In this document: in pieces, positions 28,399 to 36,650 of the stretch | Position numbering within the stretch: the stretch's first letter is position 1 | Layout of the letters: every line of letters starts with the position of its first letter | Assembly (NCBI RefSeq): GCF_001422735.1 | Contig: NZ_LMLZ01000020.1 | Location: 357,384-421,383 of the forward strand | DNA: 64,000 bases | From: Acidovorax sp. Leaf78 | GTDB lineage: Bacteria; Pseudomonadota; Gammaproteobacteria; Burkholderiales; Burkholderiaceae_C | Reading direction: 5' to 3' | The notes under the pieces: model-generated | Databases searched by the model: none | The model's input: the letters and a program-made list of their open reading frames with translations, nothing else | Told to the model about the DNA's origin: nothing | Translations under genes and position numbers: made by a program

Positions 28399-29176
28399 GA
28401 CGCATGTTCTCCTGCTGGGCGGTACCACCGGCGCCAGCCAGTTGGCCCAGGCCCTGCACCAGGCGGGCGTGCCGGCCGTTTTTTCGTATGCGGGCGTCAC
28501 ACAGGCCCCGCTGGCGCAGCCCTTGCCTGTGCGCGTCGGCGGCTTTGGCGGGGTGCCGGGGCTGGTGCAGTACCTCGTGGACCATGGCATCACGCACGCG
28601 GTCGACGCCACGCACCCCTTTGCCGCGCAGATGAGCCGCCATGCCTGCGAGGCGTGTGGCATGGCCGGTGTGCCGCTGCTGGCGCTGGAGCGTGCCCCGT
28701 GGCAACCCGGGCCGGGCGACCGGTGGATCGACGTGCCCGACATGGCGACCGCTGCCTTGGCTTTGCCAGAGACACCGGCGCGGGTGTTCCTGGCCGTGGG
28801 GCGCAAGCAGCTGCAGGCCTTTGCGGGCCTGGGGCAGCACCACTACCTGCTGCGGCTGGTGGATGCCCCCGAACCCGGCAGCCTGCCTTGGCCCGATGCC
28901 TCGGTGGGCCTGGAGATCGGGCGTGGCCCCTTCAGCGCGGACCAAGACCTGGCCCTGCTGCAGGCGCACCGCGTGCAGTGGCTGGTGGCCAAGAACGCGG
29001 GCGGCGAGGCCACGCGCGGCAAGCTCGACGCGGCGCGCGCGCTGGGCCTGCCGGTGGTGATGGTGCAGCGGCCAGCCCTGCCGCAGCGTGCGCGCACCGA
29101 GGATGTGGGCGCGGTGATGCACTGGCTGCGTCATGGCGCATTGCCTGGTGAAGACGCGTCGGCTGGCACGCCATAA
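28397..29176 (+). CDS. cobK: Precorrin-6A reductase
   Basis: CobK reduces precorrin-6A to precorrin-6B with NADPH, the step between CobF and CobL. The 259-residue protein shows the typical start THVLLLGGTTGASQLAQAL, the ITHAVDATHPFAAQMSRHA block, VFLAVGRKQL and WLVAKNAGGEATRGKLDAA. It is the only plus-strand gene in the cob region: its start overlaps cobL and its last 46 bp overlap the end of convergent cobJ, so it lies antisense to any transcript running from cobJ to cobL. Its own ribosome-binding site is weak. Confidence 0.93.
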   Translation: MTHVLLLGGTTGASQLAQALHQAGVPAVFSYAGVTQAPLAQPLPVRVGGFGGVPGLVQYLVDHGITHAVDATHPFAAQMSRHACEACGMAGVPLLALERAPWQPGPGDRWIDVPDMATAALALPETPARVFLAVGRKQLQAFAGLGQHHYLLRLVDAPEPGSLPWPDASVGLEIGRGPFSADQDLALLQAHRVQWLVAKNAGGEATRGKLDAARALGLPVVMVQRPALPQRARTEDVGAVMHWLRHGALPGEDASAGTP

Positions 29177-29961
29177 AAGCGCGGCGTGTAGGTGAACCGG
29201 CCCACGCGCCGCGTGGTGCTGTTGCCCACCAGCACCACGGTGCGCATGTCGGCCATCTCGGGCGCAGCCTCGGCCAGGGTGCAGACGGTGAGCTGCTCGT
29301 CGGGCGTGGACACGGCCCGCGCAAACACCAGCAGGCGCCCGGGCTCGCAGTGGGCGCGCAGCAATTCCAGCAGCCGCACGAAGCCCTCGGGCCGGCTGCG
29401 CGAGCGCGGGTTGTAGAAGGCCATCGCGAAGTCGGCCTCGGCCGCAAGCCGCACGCGCTTGGCGATCACCGGCCAGGGCTTGAGGTTGTCCGAGAGGTTG
29501 ATGCAGCAAAAGTCGTGGCCCAGCGGCGCCCCGGCGCGCGCGGCTGCCGCGAGCATGGCAGTGATGCCGGGCAGCACCTGCACGTCCAGCGCCTGCCAGG
29601 CTGCCGATGTGGCGGGCTCGGCGTGCTCCATGGCCTCGAACACTGCTGACGCCATGGCAAACACGCCGGGGTCGCCCGACGACACCACCACGACCTGCCG
29701 GCCTTGTGCGGCCAGGGCCAGCGCCTGTTGCGCGCGGTCCAGTTCCACCCGGTTGTCGGACGCGTGCCAGGCCACAGGTTGTAGTGCGTCGGCTTGCTGC
29801 CGCAGGGCTTGCGCCCGCTCGACGTACGGCAAGTAGCCGACCACATCGGTGGCGTGCTGCAGGGCGGCTGCCACCTCGGGTGTGATCTGCGCCAGCGAGC
29901 CGGGGCCCAGGCCTGCGATGGTCAGGCGGCCCGGGGCGGGGTTGGCAGACCCGTTCACCAT
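29131..29961 (-). CDS. cobJ: Precorrin-3B C17-methyltransferase
   Basis: CobJ contracts the ring of precorrin-3B while methylating C17. The 276-residue product has the SAM-binding LTIAGLGPGSLAQITPEV, VVSSGDPGVFAMASAVFE and the LLGH-like region GAPLGHDFCCINLSDNLKPW with FYNPRSRSRP, diagnostic for CobJ/CbiH. The start overlaps the cobI stop by 7 bp. Its 3' end overlaps cobK tail to tail by 46 bp. Confidence 0.94.
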   Translation of the reverse strand: MVNGSANPAPGRLTIAGLGPGSLAQITPEVAAALQHATDVVGYLPYVERAQALRQQADALQPVAWHASDNRVELDRAQQALALAAQGRQVVVVSSGDPGVFAMASAVFEAMEHAEPATSAAWQALDVQVLPGITAMLAAAARAGAPLGHDFCCINLSDNLKPWPVIAKRVRLAAEADFAMAFYNPRSRSRPEGFVRLLELLRAHCEPGRLLVFARAVSTPDEQLTVCTLAEAAPEMADMRTVVLVGNSTTRRVGRFTYTPRFYGVPADASSPGNAP

Positions 29962-30725
29962 GCCGCCTCCGGCCGCCGTCCCTGGCCGTGCACCAGCACG
30001 ATGGCGAAGTAGGGGCAGGCGTCGTCCGCCACTTCGGCCAGGCGCGCGACCTGCTGCGTGGACGTGGTGCCGTTTTGCACCAGCCACGCGGTATCGAGCC
30101 GCCCGGTGCGCACCAGCGCGCGGCGGATGCGGGGCAGGTTGCGCCCCACCTTCATCACCACCAGCGCGTCGGCGGTCTGCATGCGGCGCACCAGTTCGTC
30201 CTCGGGCAGGGTGCCGGTCATCACGCTCAGCACGTCGTCGCCCCAGGTGATGGGCTCGCCCGTGGCGTGCCAGCAACCCACCATGCCGGGGATGCCGGGC
30301 ACCACATCGGGCGCGGTGCCGGTGCGCTCGCGCAGGCGGGTGTACAGGTGCATGAACGAGCCGTACAGAAACGGGTCGCCTTCGCACAGCACCACCACCT
30401 GCTGGGTTTGCGCCAGCAGGGCCAGGCGCGTGCACCAGTCGTCGTAGAAGGCCGAGAGCTGGGCTACGTAGTCCGCGCTGTCCACCGGCAGTTCGGTGGT
30501 CACGGGGTATTCCATGGGGTATTCCGTCACGCCGGGTGCGAGCAGGCCCTGCACCAGCTGGCGCGCCTTGCCGGGGCGGCCCTTCTTGCGGAAGAAGGCC
30601 ACGTGGAGCGCGCCGCGCACCAGGCGGTCGGCCTTCACGCTCATCAGGTCGGGGTCACCGGGGCCCAGGCCCACGCACACGATGCCGGGCCGGGCCTGCG
30701 CGGATGCCATGGCGCTACTCGACAT
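29955..30725 (-). CDS. cobI: Precorrin-2 C20-methyltransferase
   Basis: CobI methylates C20 of precorrin-2, the committing step of the corrin branch. The 256-residue sequence shows VCVGLGPGDPDLMSVKADRL, FFRKKGRPGKARQLV, CEGDPFLYGSFMHLYTRL and VPGIPGMVGCWHATGEPITWGDD, all typical of CobI/CbiL. It overlaps the end of cobH by 11 bp if the ATG at 30725 is used; the ATG at 30710 would leave a 4-bp gap and start MASAQARPG. Neither has a strong ribosome-binding site. Confidence 0.93.
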   Translation of the reverse strand: MSSSAMASAQARPGIVCVGLGPGDPDLMSVKADRLVRGALHVAFFRKKGRPGKARQLVQGLLAPGVTEYPMEYPVTTELPVDSADYVAQLSAFYDDWCTRLALLAQTQQVVVLCEGDPFLYGSFMHLYTRLRERTGTAPDVVPGIPGMVGCWHATGEPITWGDDVLSVMTGTLPEDELVRRMQTADALVVMKVGRNLPRIRRALVRTGRLDTAWLVQNGTTSTQQVARLAEVADDACPYFAIVLVHGQGRRPEAAW

Positions 30726-31344
30726 CGCTGGCCAGTGCGTTGATGGCGGCCACCGTCATCGCAGAGCCGCCCAGGCGGCCGCGCACGATCATCGCCGGCA
30801 CGGGCAGGTCGTGCATCAGGGCATCTTTGGATTCGGCCGCGCCGATGAAGCCCACCGGGCAGCCGATGATGGCCGCAGGGCGCGGGCAACCGGGCTCCTG
30901 CAGCATGTTGAGCAGGTGGAACAGGGCTGTGGGTGCGTTGCCGATGGCGACCACGGCGCCCTGCAGCTGCGGGCGCCACAGCTCCACCGCCGCGGCGCTG
31001 CGCGTGGTGCCCAGTTGCTGGGCGAGAGCGGGTATCCGCTCGTCCTGCAGCGTGCAGATGATGGGGTTGGTGGCGGGCAGGCGGGTGCGGGTGATGCCCT
31101 CGCTCACCATGCGCACATCGCACAGCACGGGGGCGCCGTCCTGCAGCGCCTGGCGCGCGGCCTCGGCCATGCCGGGGGAGAACATCACGAGCGGGGCCAG
31201 CTCGACCATGCCCGCGGCGTGGATCATGCGCACCACGACGCGCTCTTCGACGGGGGTGAAGCGGCTCAGCTCGGCTTCGCGCCGGATGGTGGCAAAGGAC
31301 TGCCGGTAGATCTCGGCGCCCTGGGTTTCGTAGCGGTGGAGCAT
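30715..31344 (-). CDS. cobH: Precorrin-8X methylmutase
   Basis: CobH moves the C11 methyl to C12, forming hydrogenobyrinate. The 209-residue protein begins LHRYETQGAEIYRQSFATIR and keeps the catalytic His near 42 in RMIHAAG, the VLCDVRMVSEGI strand and GCPVGFIGAAESK. The 5' end overlaps cobG by 79 bp, a long overlap for this cluster, but the conserved N-terminus supports this start. Confidence 0.94.
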   Translation of the reverse strand: MLHRYETQGAEIYRQSFATIRREAELSRFTPVEERVVVRMIHAAGMVELAPLVMFSPGMAEAARQALQDGAPVLCDVRMVSEGITRTRLPATNPIICTLQDERIPALAQQLGTTRSAAAVELWRPQLQGAVVAIGNAPTALFHLLNMLQEPGCPRPAAIIGCPVGFIGAAESKDALMHDLPVPAMIVRGRLGGSAMTVAAINALASDVE

Positions 31345-32705
31345 GAATTCTTTGCAAACAACAACCCGGGATTGTCTTGCAGGATGGCCTCCTTCATGCG
31401 CTCATCGGTGACCTGGCTGGCAGTCCCTTGGCGAATCACCGCCCAAATCGGTCCGCGTTCGGTCGCTTCCGCCCGCAGAGCGACCGTGGCCGGCGCCTGG
31501 CGCGCGCAGCCTTTGGCGCAGCCCGACACGTGCAGGTGCGCGCCCGGCGGCACGTGGGGCGCGCAGGTCAGCGCCAGGGCCTGGGTGGGGGCGTGGGCCT
31601 GCGGGCAGCCCGGGGCGCCGGTGCACGCGGAAACGCGCAGGCGCGGGTCGTCGGGGTGGGTGATCCAGTGCGGGCTGGATGGGAGGCCCGCCGCGGCATC
31701 ACATCCCTGCCTGCCGCCGCCAACGGCGTCGGAGCCAGATTCCAGCAACACCATGCGCCACGGCGTGATGCGCAGGCCCGTGACGCCGCTGCGGCGCGCT
31801 GCGCAAACCATTTCGGCCCACGCTTGGGCAGGCACCCGCCCCAGCGGGGCCGCCACCAGCGTGCCGACGCCGGGCACCAGGCAGGGCAGGGCATCGCCTT
31901 CAAGGGGCGGCTCTGACGCTTGTGCAGAGACCACCCCGTCGGCCGGCACCCACGCCACGCCCGCAGGCAGGCTCGTCAGCCATTCCAGAGACGTGGATGA
32001 CGTGGCCGTGGAATTTTCGTCAGCAGGGTGATGAAGTGCGCTTTCCAGTTCTTTTGCACAGGCGGCCATGCGTCCGGGCCGTTGCCCCAAGGCTTTCTGG
32101 CGCACGCAACGTTGTGCAAACCAGCGTGCCAGTGCCAGGCCTGCAGCCACAGCGTCTTGCTGGTTGTTTGCCGCCAGCGCCCAGCGCAGTCCATCGGGCT
32201 GCACACACCATGCGGTGGTGCCCGGGCCCGGTGCGCGCAGCAGGCGGATGTCCGCCGACACGCCATGCAGCCAAGTCGAATATCCGCCGTCGATGGACCA
32301 GCCGAACTTGGCGGGCAGGGCGTCCAGTTCTGGCGACTGCGCCAGCGCCTGGTGCAGCGCCAAAGCCAGCGCCTGCACCCCGTCGCCGAGCCGGTGCAGC
32401 GGGTCGACCACTACATTGCGCAGGCGCTCGCTGCGTGCATCCGCATCCAGCAGCCCGCAGGCCGCCAGGGATCGCAGCAACGCGGCATGGCGCTCGGGCG
32501 GCACGCCGCGCAGCTGCACGTTGGCGCGGCTCGACAGCTCCAGCGTGCCCGCACCGTGCACCTGCGCCAGGCGCGACAGCCGCAGTGCCTGGTGCAGGGT
32601 CAGCCAGCCCAGCGGCGGGCGCACGCGCACCACCAGCCCGTCGCCCGAGGCCATGGGCTGCCAGGCGCCGGGGCACCAGCCTTGGATGTGCGGTGTGGGA
32701 TTCAT
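31266..32705 (-). CDS. cobG: Precorrin-3B synthase
   Basis: CobG is the O2-dependent monooxygenase that converts precorrin-3A to precorrin-3B; its presence marks the aerobic cobalamin route. The 479-residue protein has the nitrite/sulfite reductase ferredoxin-like half-domains (GWCPGAWQPMASGDGLVVRVRP, later GVTGLRITPWRMVLLE). The 4Fe-4S ligands are in ACTGAPGCPQA and HVSGCAKGCARQ. Loops rich in Ala, Pro and Ser make it longer than many homologues. It heads the minus-strand cob run, and I see no cobalamin riboswitch in the 253 bp before it. Confidence 0.9.
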   Translation of the reverse strand: MNPTPHIQGWCPGAWQPMASGDGLVVRVRPPLGWLTLHQALRLSRLAQVHGAGTLELSSRANVQLRGVPPERHAALLRSLAACGLLDADARSERLRNVVVDPLHRLGDGVQALALALHQALAQSPELDALPAKFGWSIDGGYSTWLHGVSADIRLLRAPGPGTTAWCVQPDGLRWALAANNQQDAVAAGLALARWFAQRCVRQKALGQRPGRMAACAKELESALHHPADENSTATSSTSLEWLTSLPAGVAWVPADGVVSAQASEPPLEGDALPCLVPGVGTLVAAPLGRVPAQAWAEMVCAARRSGVTGLRITPWRMVLLESGSDAVGGGRQGCDAAAGLPSSPHWITHPDDPRLRVSACTGAPGCPQAHAPTQALALTCAPHVPPGAHLHVSGCAKGCARQAPATVALRAEATERGPIWAVIRQGTASQVTDERMKEAILQDNPGLLFAKNSCSTATKPRAPRSTGSPLPPSGAKPS

Positions 32706-32920
32706 GCAGGGGGAACAGGAGGAGCGCTTGCGCGCAGGCGGATGCGTGGGCCGCGCAACCGACAAATGTACCTGCGGCGTGGTCGGCCACGACCGGGCAG
32801 TCGCCGTCAACCCGCAGCCCGGTCGCGGGACTTTTGCCTTGCGCGCTGCTGCTGGCGCGGCGTTCTATGTGAAGATTGGCAAGCCCCTTGCGGTGCGTTG
32901 CGCAGCCCCGCGCCGCACGG

Positions 32921-32938
32921 CATACACGATGCCGTATG
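32921..32938. promoter_or_regulatory. Inverted repeat, possible operator of the LysR gene
   Basis: CATAC, ACGATGCC, GTATG forms 5-bp arms 20 bp upstream of the LysR start. LysR-type regulators commonly bind such dyads near their own gene. The arms are short and the spacing is not the standard T-N11-A, so the call is tentative. Confidence 0.3.
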
Positions 32939-32958
32939 ACAGGAATGCAGGCCCCCGT

Positions 32959-33891
32959 ATGAGAGACCACGCCCTTTTCGACAAGATAGACCTCCATCTC
33001 ATAAGGGTCTTGCACACCGTGCTCACAGAACGCAGCGTATCGAGGGCCGCCGTCCGGCTGGGCATGCACCAGCCGGCCGTGTCTGCCGCGCTCAAGCGCC
33101 TGCGGGACCTGGCGGGCGACCCGCTGCTGGTGCGATCGGGTGCCAACATGATGCCCACCGACGCCGCGCTGCGCATGGTGGAGCCCGCAGGGGCCATCCT
33201 GCGCTCGGCCGAAGCGCTGTTCTCCGATGCGCGGGGGTTCGATCCGCGCACGTCCACCCGCACCTTCCGCGTGGCGGCCAGCGACTACCTGGACCCGCTT
33301 TTCCTGCCCCAGCTGGTCGCGCGCCTGAAGGTCGAGGCACCGCTGTGCCCGATCGAGATATTGCCGCTGTCGGCCGACGCCCACTACCACGCGCACCTGG
33401 CCCAGGGCGAGGTCGATGTGGTCATCGGCAACTGGCCGCAGCCGCCCGACGACCTGCACATGGGCCGCCTGTTCGGCGACGAGGTGGTGTGCCTGGTCAG
33501 CCGCGAGCACCCGGCCGTGCGCCGGGGCTGGGACGCCGAGAGCTGGCTGGCCGCCGAGCACATCGCGCCCACCCCCACCCACCCGGGTGCGCGTGGCGTG
33601 ATCGACGCGCACCTGGACAGCCTGGGCATGGCCCGCAACATCACCGCACGCTGCGCGCACTTCAGCGCCATACCGCCCATCGTGGCATCGAGCCTGCTGG
33701 TGCTGACCACCGGCCGCCAGTACTGCGAACGCTACGTTGACCAGCTGCCGCTGGCCATCTTGCCCAGCCCCGTGCCCTTTCCGCGCCTGATGTACTACCA
33801 GCTGTGGCATGCGCGCACCCACCATTCGGCGGCGGCCATCTGGCTGCGCGACTGCGTGAAGACCGTGGCTGCGTCGCTACGAAAAGAATAG
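32959..33891 (+). CDS. LysR family transcriptional regulator
   Basis: This 310-residue LysR-type regulator has an N-terminal winged helix-turn-helix (VLTERSVSRAAVRLGMHQPAVSAALKRLRD) and a C-terminal effector domain like the NodD/NahR group (TFRVAASDYLDPLFLPQLVARL). It lies between cobG (divergent) and the nucleoside-type ABC operon (79 bp downstream, same strand). Control of either is possible; purine control fits the downstream genes better. The frame is open far upstream, but homology starts at MRDHALFDKIDLHLIRVLH. The stop codon TAG lies inside a palindromic repeat copy. Confidence 0.88.
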   Translation: MRDHALFDKIDLHLIRVLHTVLTERSVSRAAVRLGMHQPAVSAALKRLRDLAGDPLLVRSGANMMPTDAALRMVEPAGAILRSAEALFSDARGFDPRTSTRTFRVAASDYLDPLFLPQLVARLKVEAPLCPIEILPLSADAHYHAHLAQGEVDVVIGNWPQPPDDLHMGRLFGDEVVCLVSREHPAVRRGWDAESWLAAEHIAPTPTHPGARGVIDAHLDSLGMARNITARCAHFSAIPPIVASSLLVLTTGRQYCERYVDQLPLAILPSPVPFPRLMYYQLWHARTHHSAAAIWLRDCVKTVAASLRKE

Positions 33892-33935
33892 CTGCTAGCG
33901 CATACGGAGCAAGCGCAAGGCGGTATTTTCATTCC
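33886..33935. repeat. Palindromic repeat copy at the 3' end of the LysR gene
   Basis: The left arm AATAGCTGCTAGCGC is followed by a spacer, AAGCGC, a diverged right arm and TATTTTCATTCC. The stop codon of the LysR gene (TAG, 33889-33891) is part of the left arm. The hairpin is imperfect. Confidence 0.55.
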
Positions 33936-33970
33936 AAAAACAAGTCATAAAACTGAGAGACAATCCCCGC

Positions 33971-35584
33971 ATGAGTTCACCTCCTACCTCCAGCGCCCCG
34001 GGTGGTCCGGGCGCACCGCCGCCCCGGCTGCAGCTCGCGGGCATCACCAAGCGCTACCCGGCCGTGGTGGCCAACAGCGGCGTGTCGCTGACGGTGCTGC
34101 CCGGCGAGATCCACGCCGTGCTGGGCGAGAACGGCGCGGGCAAGTCCACGCTGATGAAGATCATCTACGGCTCGGTCAAGCCCGACGAGGGCAGCGTGCA
34201 CTTCAACGGCCAGGCCGTGCAGGTGCGCAACCCGCAGGAGGCGCGCGCGCTGGGCATCGCCATGGTGTTCCAGCACTTCAGTTTGTTCGACACGCTCACG
34301 GTGGCCGAGAACGTCTGGCTGGGCCTGGACAAGAGCCTGTCGCTGCCCGAGGTCACGCAGCGCATCACTGCCAAGGCGGCCGAGTACGGCCTCGACATCG
34401 ACCCCCTGCGCCCGGTGCACACCCTGAGCGTGGGTGAGATGCAGCGGGTGGAGATCATCCGTGCGCTGCTCACCAACCCCAAGGTGCTGATCCTGGACGA
34501 GCCCACCTCGGTGCTCACGCCCCAGGCGGTCGAAAAACTCTTCGTCGTGCTGCGCCAGCTGGCCAGCGAGGGCTGCAGCATCCTCTACATCAGCCACAAG
34601 CTGCACGAGATCCGTGCGCTGTGCACCGCCTGCACCGTGCTGCGCGGTGGCAAGGTCACGGGCGTGTGCAACCCGGCCGAGGAATCGAACGCGTCGCTCT
34701 CGCGCCTGATGATCGGCGCCGAGCCGCCGGCGCTGGAGCACCGCGCGGTGCAGACCGGCGCCACGGTGCTGCGTGTGCAGGGCCTGTCGCTGCCGCGCGC
34801 GGACCAGTTCGGCGTGGACCTGGTCGACCTGCAGTTCGAGGTCAAGGCGGGCGAGGTGGTGGGCATTGCCGGAGTGTCCGGCAACGGCCAGAAGGAGCTG
34901 CTGTACGCATTGTCGGGCGAGGACACGCGGGCGGAGCCCGCCGCCATCCAGGTGGCCGGGCAGAACGCGGGCCGCATGCGCCCCGGGCAGCGCCGTGCGC
35001 TGGGCCTGCACTTCGTGCCCGAGGAGCGCCTGGGCCGGGGCGCCGTGCCCACCATGGGCCTGGCGCACAACCTGCTGCTCACGCGCACCAACTCGGTGGC
35101 GGGCAGCGGCTGGATCAAGGTGGGTGCGCTGGAGGCGCATGCCAAGGCGCTGATCGAGCGCTTCAACGTGAAGGCGGGCGGCCCGCACGCGGCGGCCAAA
35201 TCGCTGTCGGGCGGCAATCTGCAAAAGTTCATCGTGGGGCGTGAGATCGACGCCAACCCCAAGCTGCTCATCGTCTCGCAGCCCACCTGGGGCGTGGACG
35301 TGGGTGCGGCGGCGCAGATCCGCGGCTCCATCCTGGCGCTGCGCGATGCCGGCTGCGCGGTGCTGGTGGTCAGTGAAGAGCTGGATGAACTGTTCGAAAT
35401 CTGCGACCGGCTGCATGTGGTGGCCAAGGGGCACCTGTCGCCCTCGGTACCGCGCGCCGATGCCACGGTGGAGCAGATCGGCGAATGGATGAGTGGCCTG
35501 TGGCATGCCGACGTGCAGGCCCATCTGGCCCAGAACGTTCACAGCGCCCACAGCGCCAAGGTGGGGGAGGTGCAGCATGCTTAA
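33971..35584 (+). CDS. Nucleoside/BMP-type ABC transporter, double ATPase subunit
   Basis: This energises import through the two permeases that follow. The 537-residue protein has two ABC domains. The first has Walker A GENGAGKST (52-60), LSVGEMQRVEI and LILDEPTSVL. The second has the degenerate Walker A GVSGNGQKEL and the signature LSGGNLQKFIVGRE, a pattern typical of the YufO/NupA-like and ribose-type double ATPases. In the second domain the Walker B region reads LLIVSQPTWGVD, so the catalytic Glu is replaced and only the first site probably turns over normally. The 3' end overlaps permease 1 by 8 bp. Confidence 0.93.
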   Translation: MSSPPTSSAPGGPGAPPPRLQLAGITKRYPAVVANSGVSLTVLPGEIHAVLGENGAGKSTLMKIIYGSVKPDEGSVHFNGQAVQVRNPQEARALGIAMVFQHFSLFDTLTVAENVWLGLDKSLSLPEVTQRITAKAAEYGLDIDPLRPVHTLSVGEMQRVEIIRALLTNPKVLILDEPTSVLTPQAVEKLFVVLRQLASEGCSILYISHKLHEIRALCTACTVLRGGKVTGVCNPAEESNASLSRLMIGAEPPALEHRAVQTGATVLRVQGLSLPRADQFGVDLVDLQFEVKAGEVVGIAGVSGNGQKELLYALSGEDTRAEPAAIQVAGQNAGRMRPGQRRALGLHFVPEERLGRGAVPTMGLAHNLLLTRTNSVAGSGWIKVGALEAHAKALIERFNVKAGGPHAAAKSLSGGNLQKFIVGREIDANPKLLIVSQPTWGVDVGAAAQIRGSILALRDAGCAVLVVSEELDELFEICDRLHVVAKGHLSPSVPRADATVEQIGEWMSGLWHADVQAHLAQNVHSAHSAKVGEVQHA

Positions 35585-36650
35585 GCTCGAACCGCGCCCC
35601 CAGGCGTCCAAACTCTGGACCTACGGCTCGCCGCTGCTGGCGCTGGCCTTCACGGTGCTGATCGGCATCGCGCTGTTCGCCGCGCTGGGCAAGGACCCGG
35701 TGCGCGGGCTGCAGGTGTTCTTCTGGGAGCCCATCAAGACGCAGTACGCCATCGGCGAACTCATGGTCAAGGCCACGCCGCTGTTGCTCATCGCGCTCGG
35801 TCTGGCGGTGTGCTTTCGCTCCAACGTGTGGAACATCGGTGCCGAGGGCCAGTTCGTCATCGGTGCCGTGGTGGCCGGCGGCGTGGCGCTGCTGGCCGAC
35901 AAGACCACCGGGCCGTGGATCGTGCCCGCCATCCTGGTGGCGGGCGTGCTGGGCGGCATGGCGTGGGCGGGGCTCACGGCCCTGCTGCGCGACAAGTTCA
36001 ACGCCAATGAAATCCTGGTCAGCCTGATGCTGGTGTACGTGGCCACGCTGGTGCTGGGCTACCTGGTCTACGGCCCGTGGAAGGACCCCATGGGCTACAA
36101 CTTCCCGCAGACCAAGACGTTCGAGAAGGTCACGCAGATCCCGCGGCTGATGCAGGGCTCGCGCATGTCCATCGGGCTGCTGCTGGCGCTGGCCGGGGCT
36201 GCGGCGCTGTGGGTGTTTTTGTTCCGCACCCGCGCGGGCTTTGCCCAGCAGGTGGGCGGGTTGGCGCCAGCGGCGGCGCGGTACGCGGGCTTTTCATCGC
36301 GCCGGGCGCTGTGGACGGCACTGCTCATTTCGGGCGGTGCAGCGGGCCTGGCGGGCGCGCTGGAGGTGGCCGGGCCCATCGGTCAGCTCACGCCGTACGT
36401 GCCGGCGGGCTATGGCTTTGCGGCCATCATCGTGGCGTTTGTCGGGCGGCTGCACCCGGTGGGCATGATCCTGTCGGCCATTTTGATGAGCATGTTCTAC
36501 ATCGGCGGCGAGCTGGCGCAGTCGCGCCTGGGGCTGCCCAAGTCGCTCACCGGCGTGTTCCAGGGCTTGCTGCTGTTCACGCTGCTGGCCTGCGACACAC
36601 TCATTGCCTACCGCGTTCGCTGGGTAGGCGCCAAGAAAGTGGTGGCCTGA
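35577..36650 (+). CDS. Nucleoside-type ABC transporter permease 1
   Basis: This 357-residue inner-membrane permease of the BPD_transp_2 (YufP/NupB-like) family has about ten helices and the conserved segment CFRSNVWNIGAEGQFVIGA. The later GFAAIIVAFVGRLHPVGMI is also typical. It pairs with the next gene to form the channel. It overlaps the ATPase gene by 8 bp and the second permease by 1 bp, so the three are almost certainly one operon. Confidence 0.92.
   Translation: MLKLEPRPQASKLWTYGSPLLALAFTVLIGIALFAALGKDPVRGLQVFFWEPIKTQYAIGELMVKATPLLLIALGLAVCFRSNVWNIGAEGQFVIGAVVAGGVALLADKTTGPWIVPAILVAGVLGGMAWAGLTALLRDKFNANEILVSLMLVYVATLVLGYLVYGPWKDPMGYNFPQTKTFEKVTQIPRLMQGSRMSIGLLLALAGAAALWVFLFRTRAGFAQQVGGLAPAAARYAGFSSRRALWTALLISGGAAGLAGALEVAGPIGQLTPYVPAGYGFAAIIVAFVGRLHPVGMILSAILMSMFYIGGELAQSRLGLPKSLTGVFQGLLLFTLLACDTLIAYRVRWVGAKKVVA

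Noticed and set aside
32706..32958. Possible cobalamin riboswitch before cobG
   Set aside because: I looked on the minus strand for the B12 box and the conserved CCCCGC/GCCACTG core. There are GC-rich segments but no convincing match in the right order. An Infernal search with the Rfam Cobalamin model would settle it.
32068..32958. Long plus-strand open frame running into the LysR gene
   Set aside because: It is antisense to cobG, lacks family similarity before the LysR start, and reflects the low stop frequency of high-GC DNA.
34840..35300. Second ABC domain as a degraded domain
   Set aside because: The altered Walker A (GVSGNGQKEL) is normal for double ATPases of this importer class and not evidence of decay.
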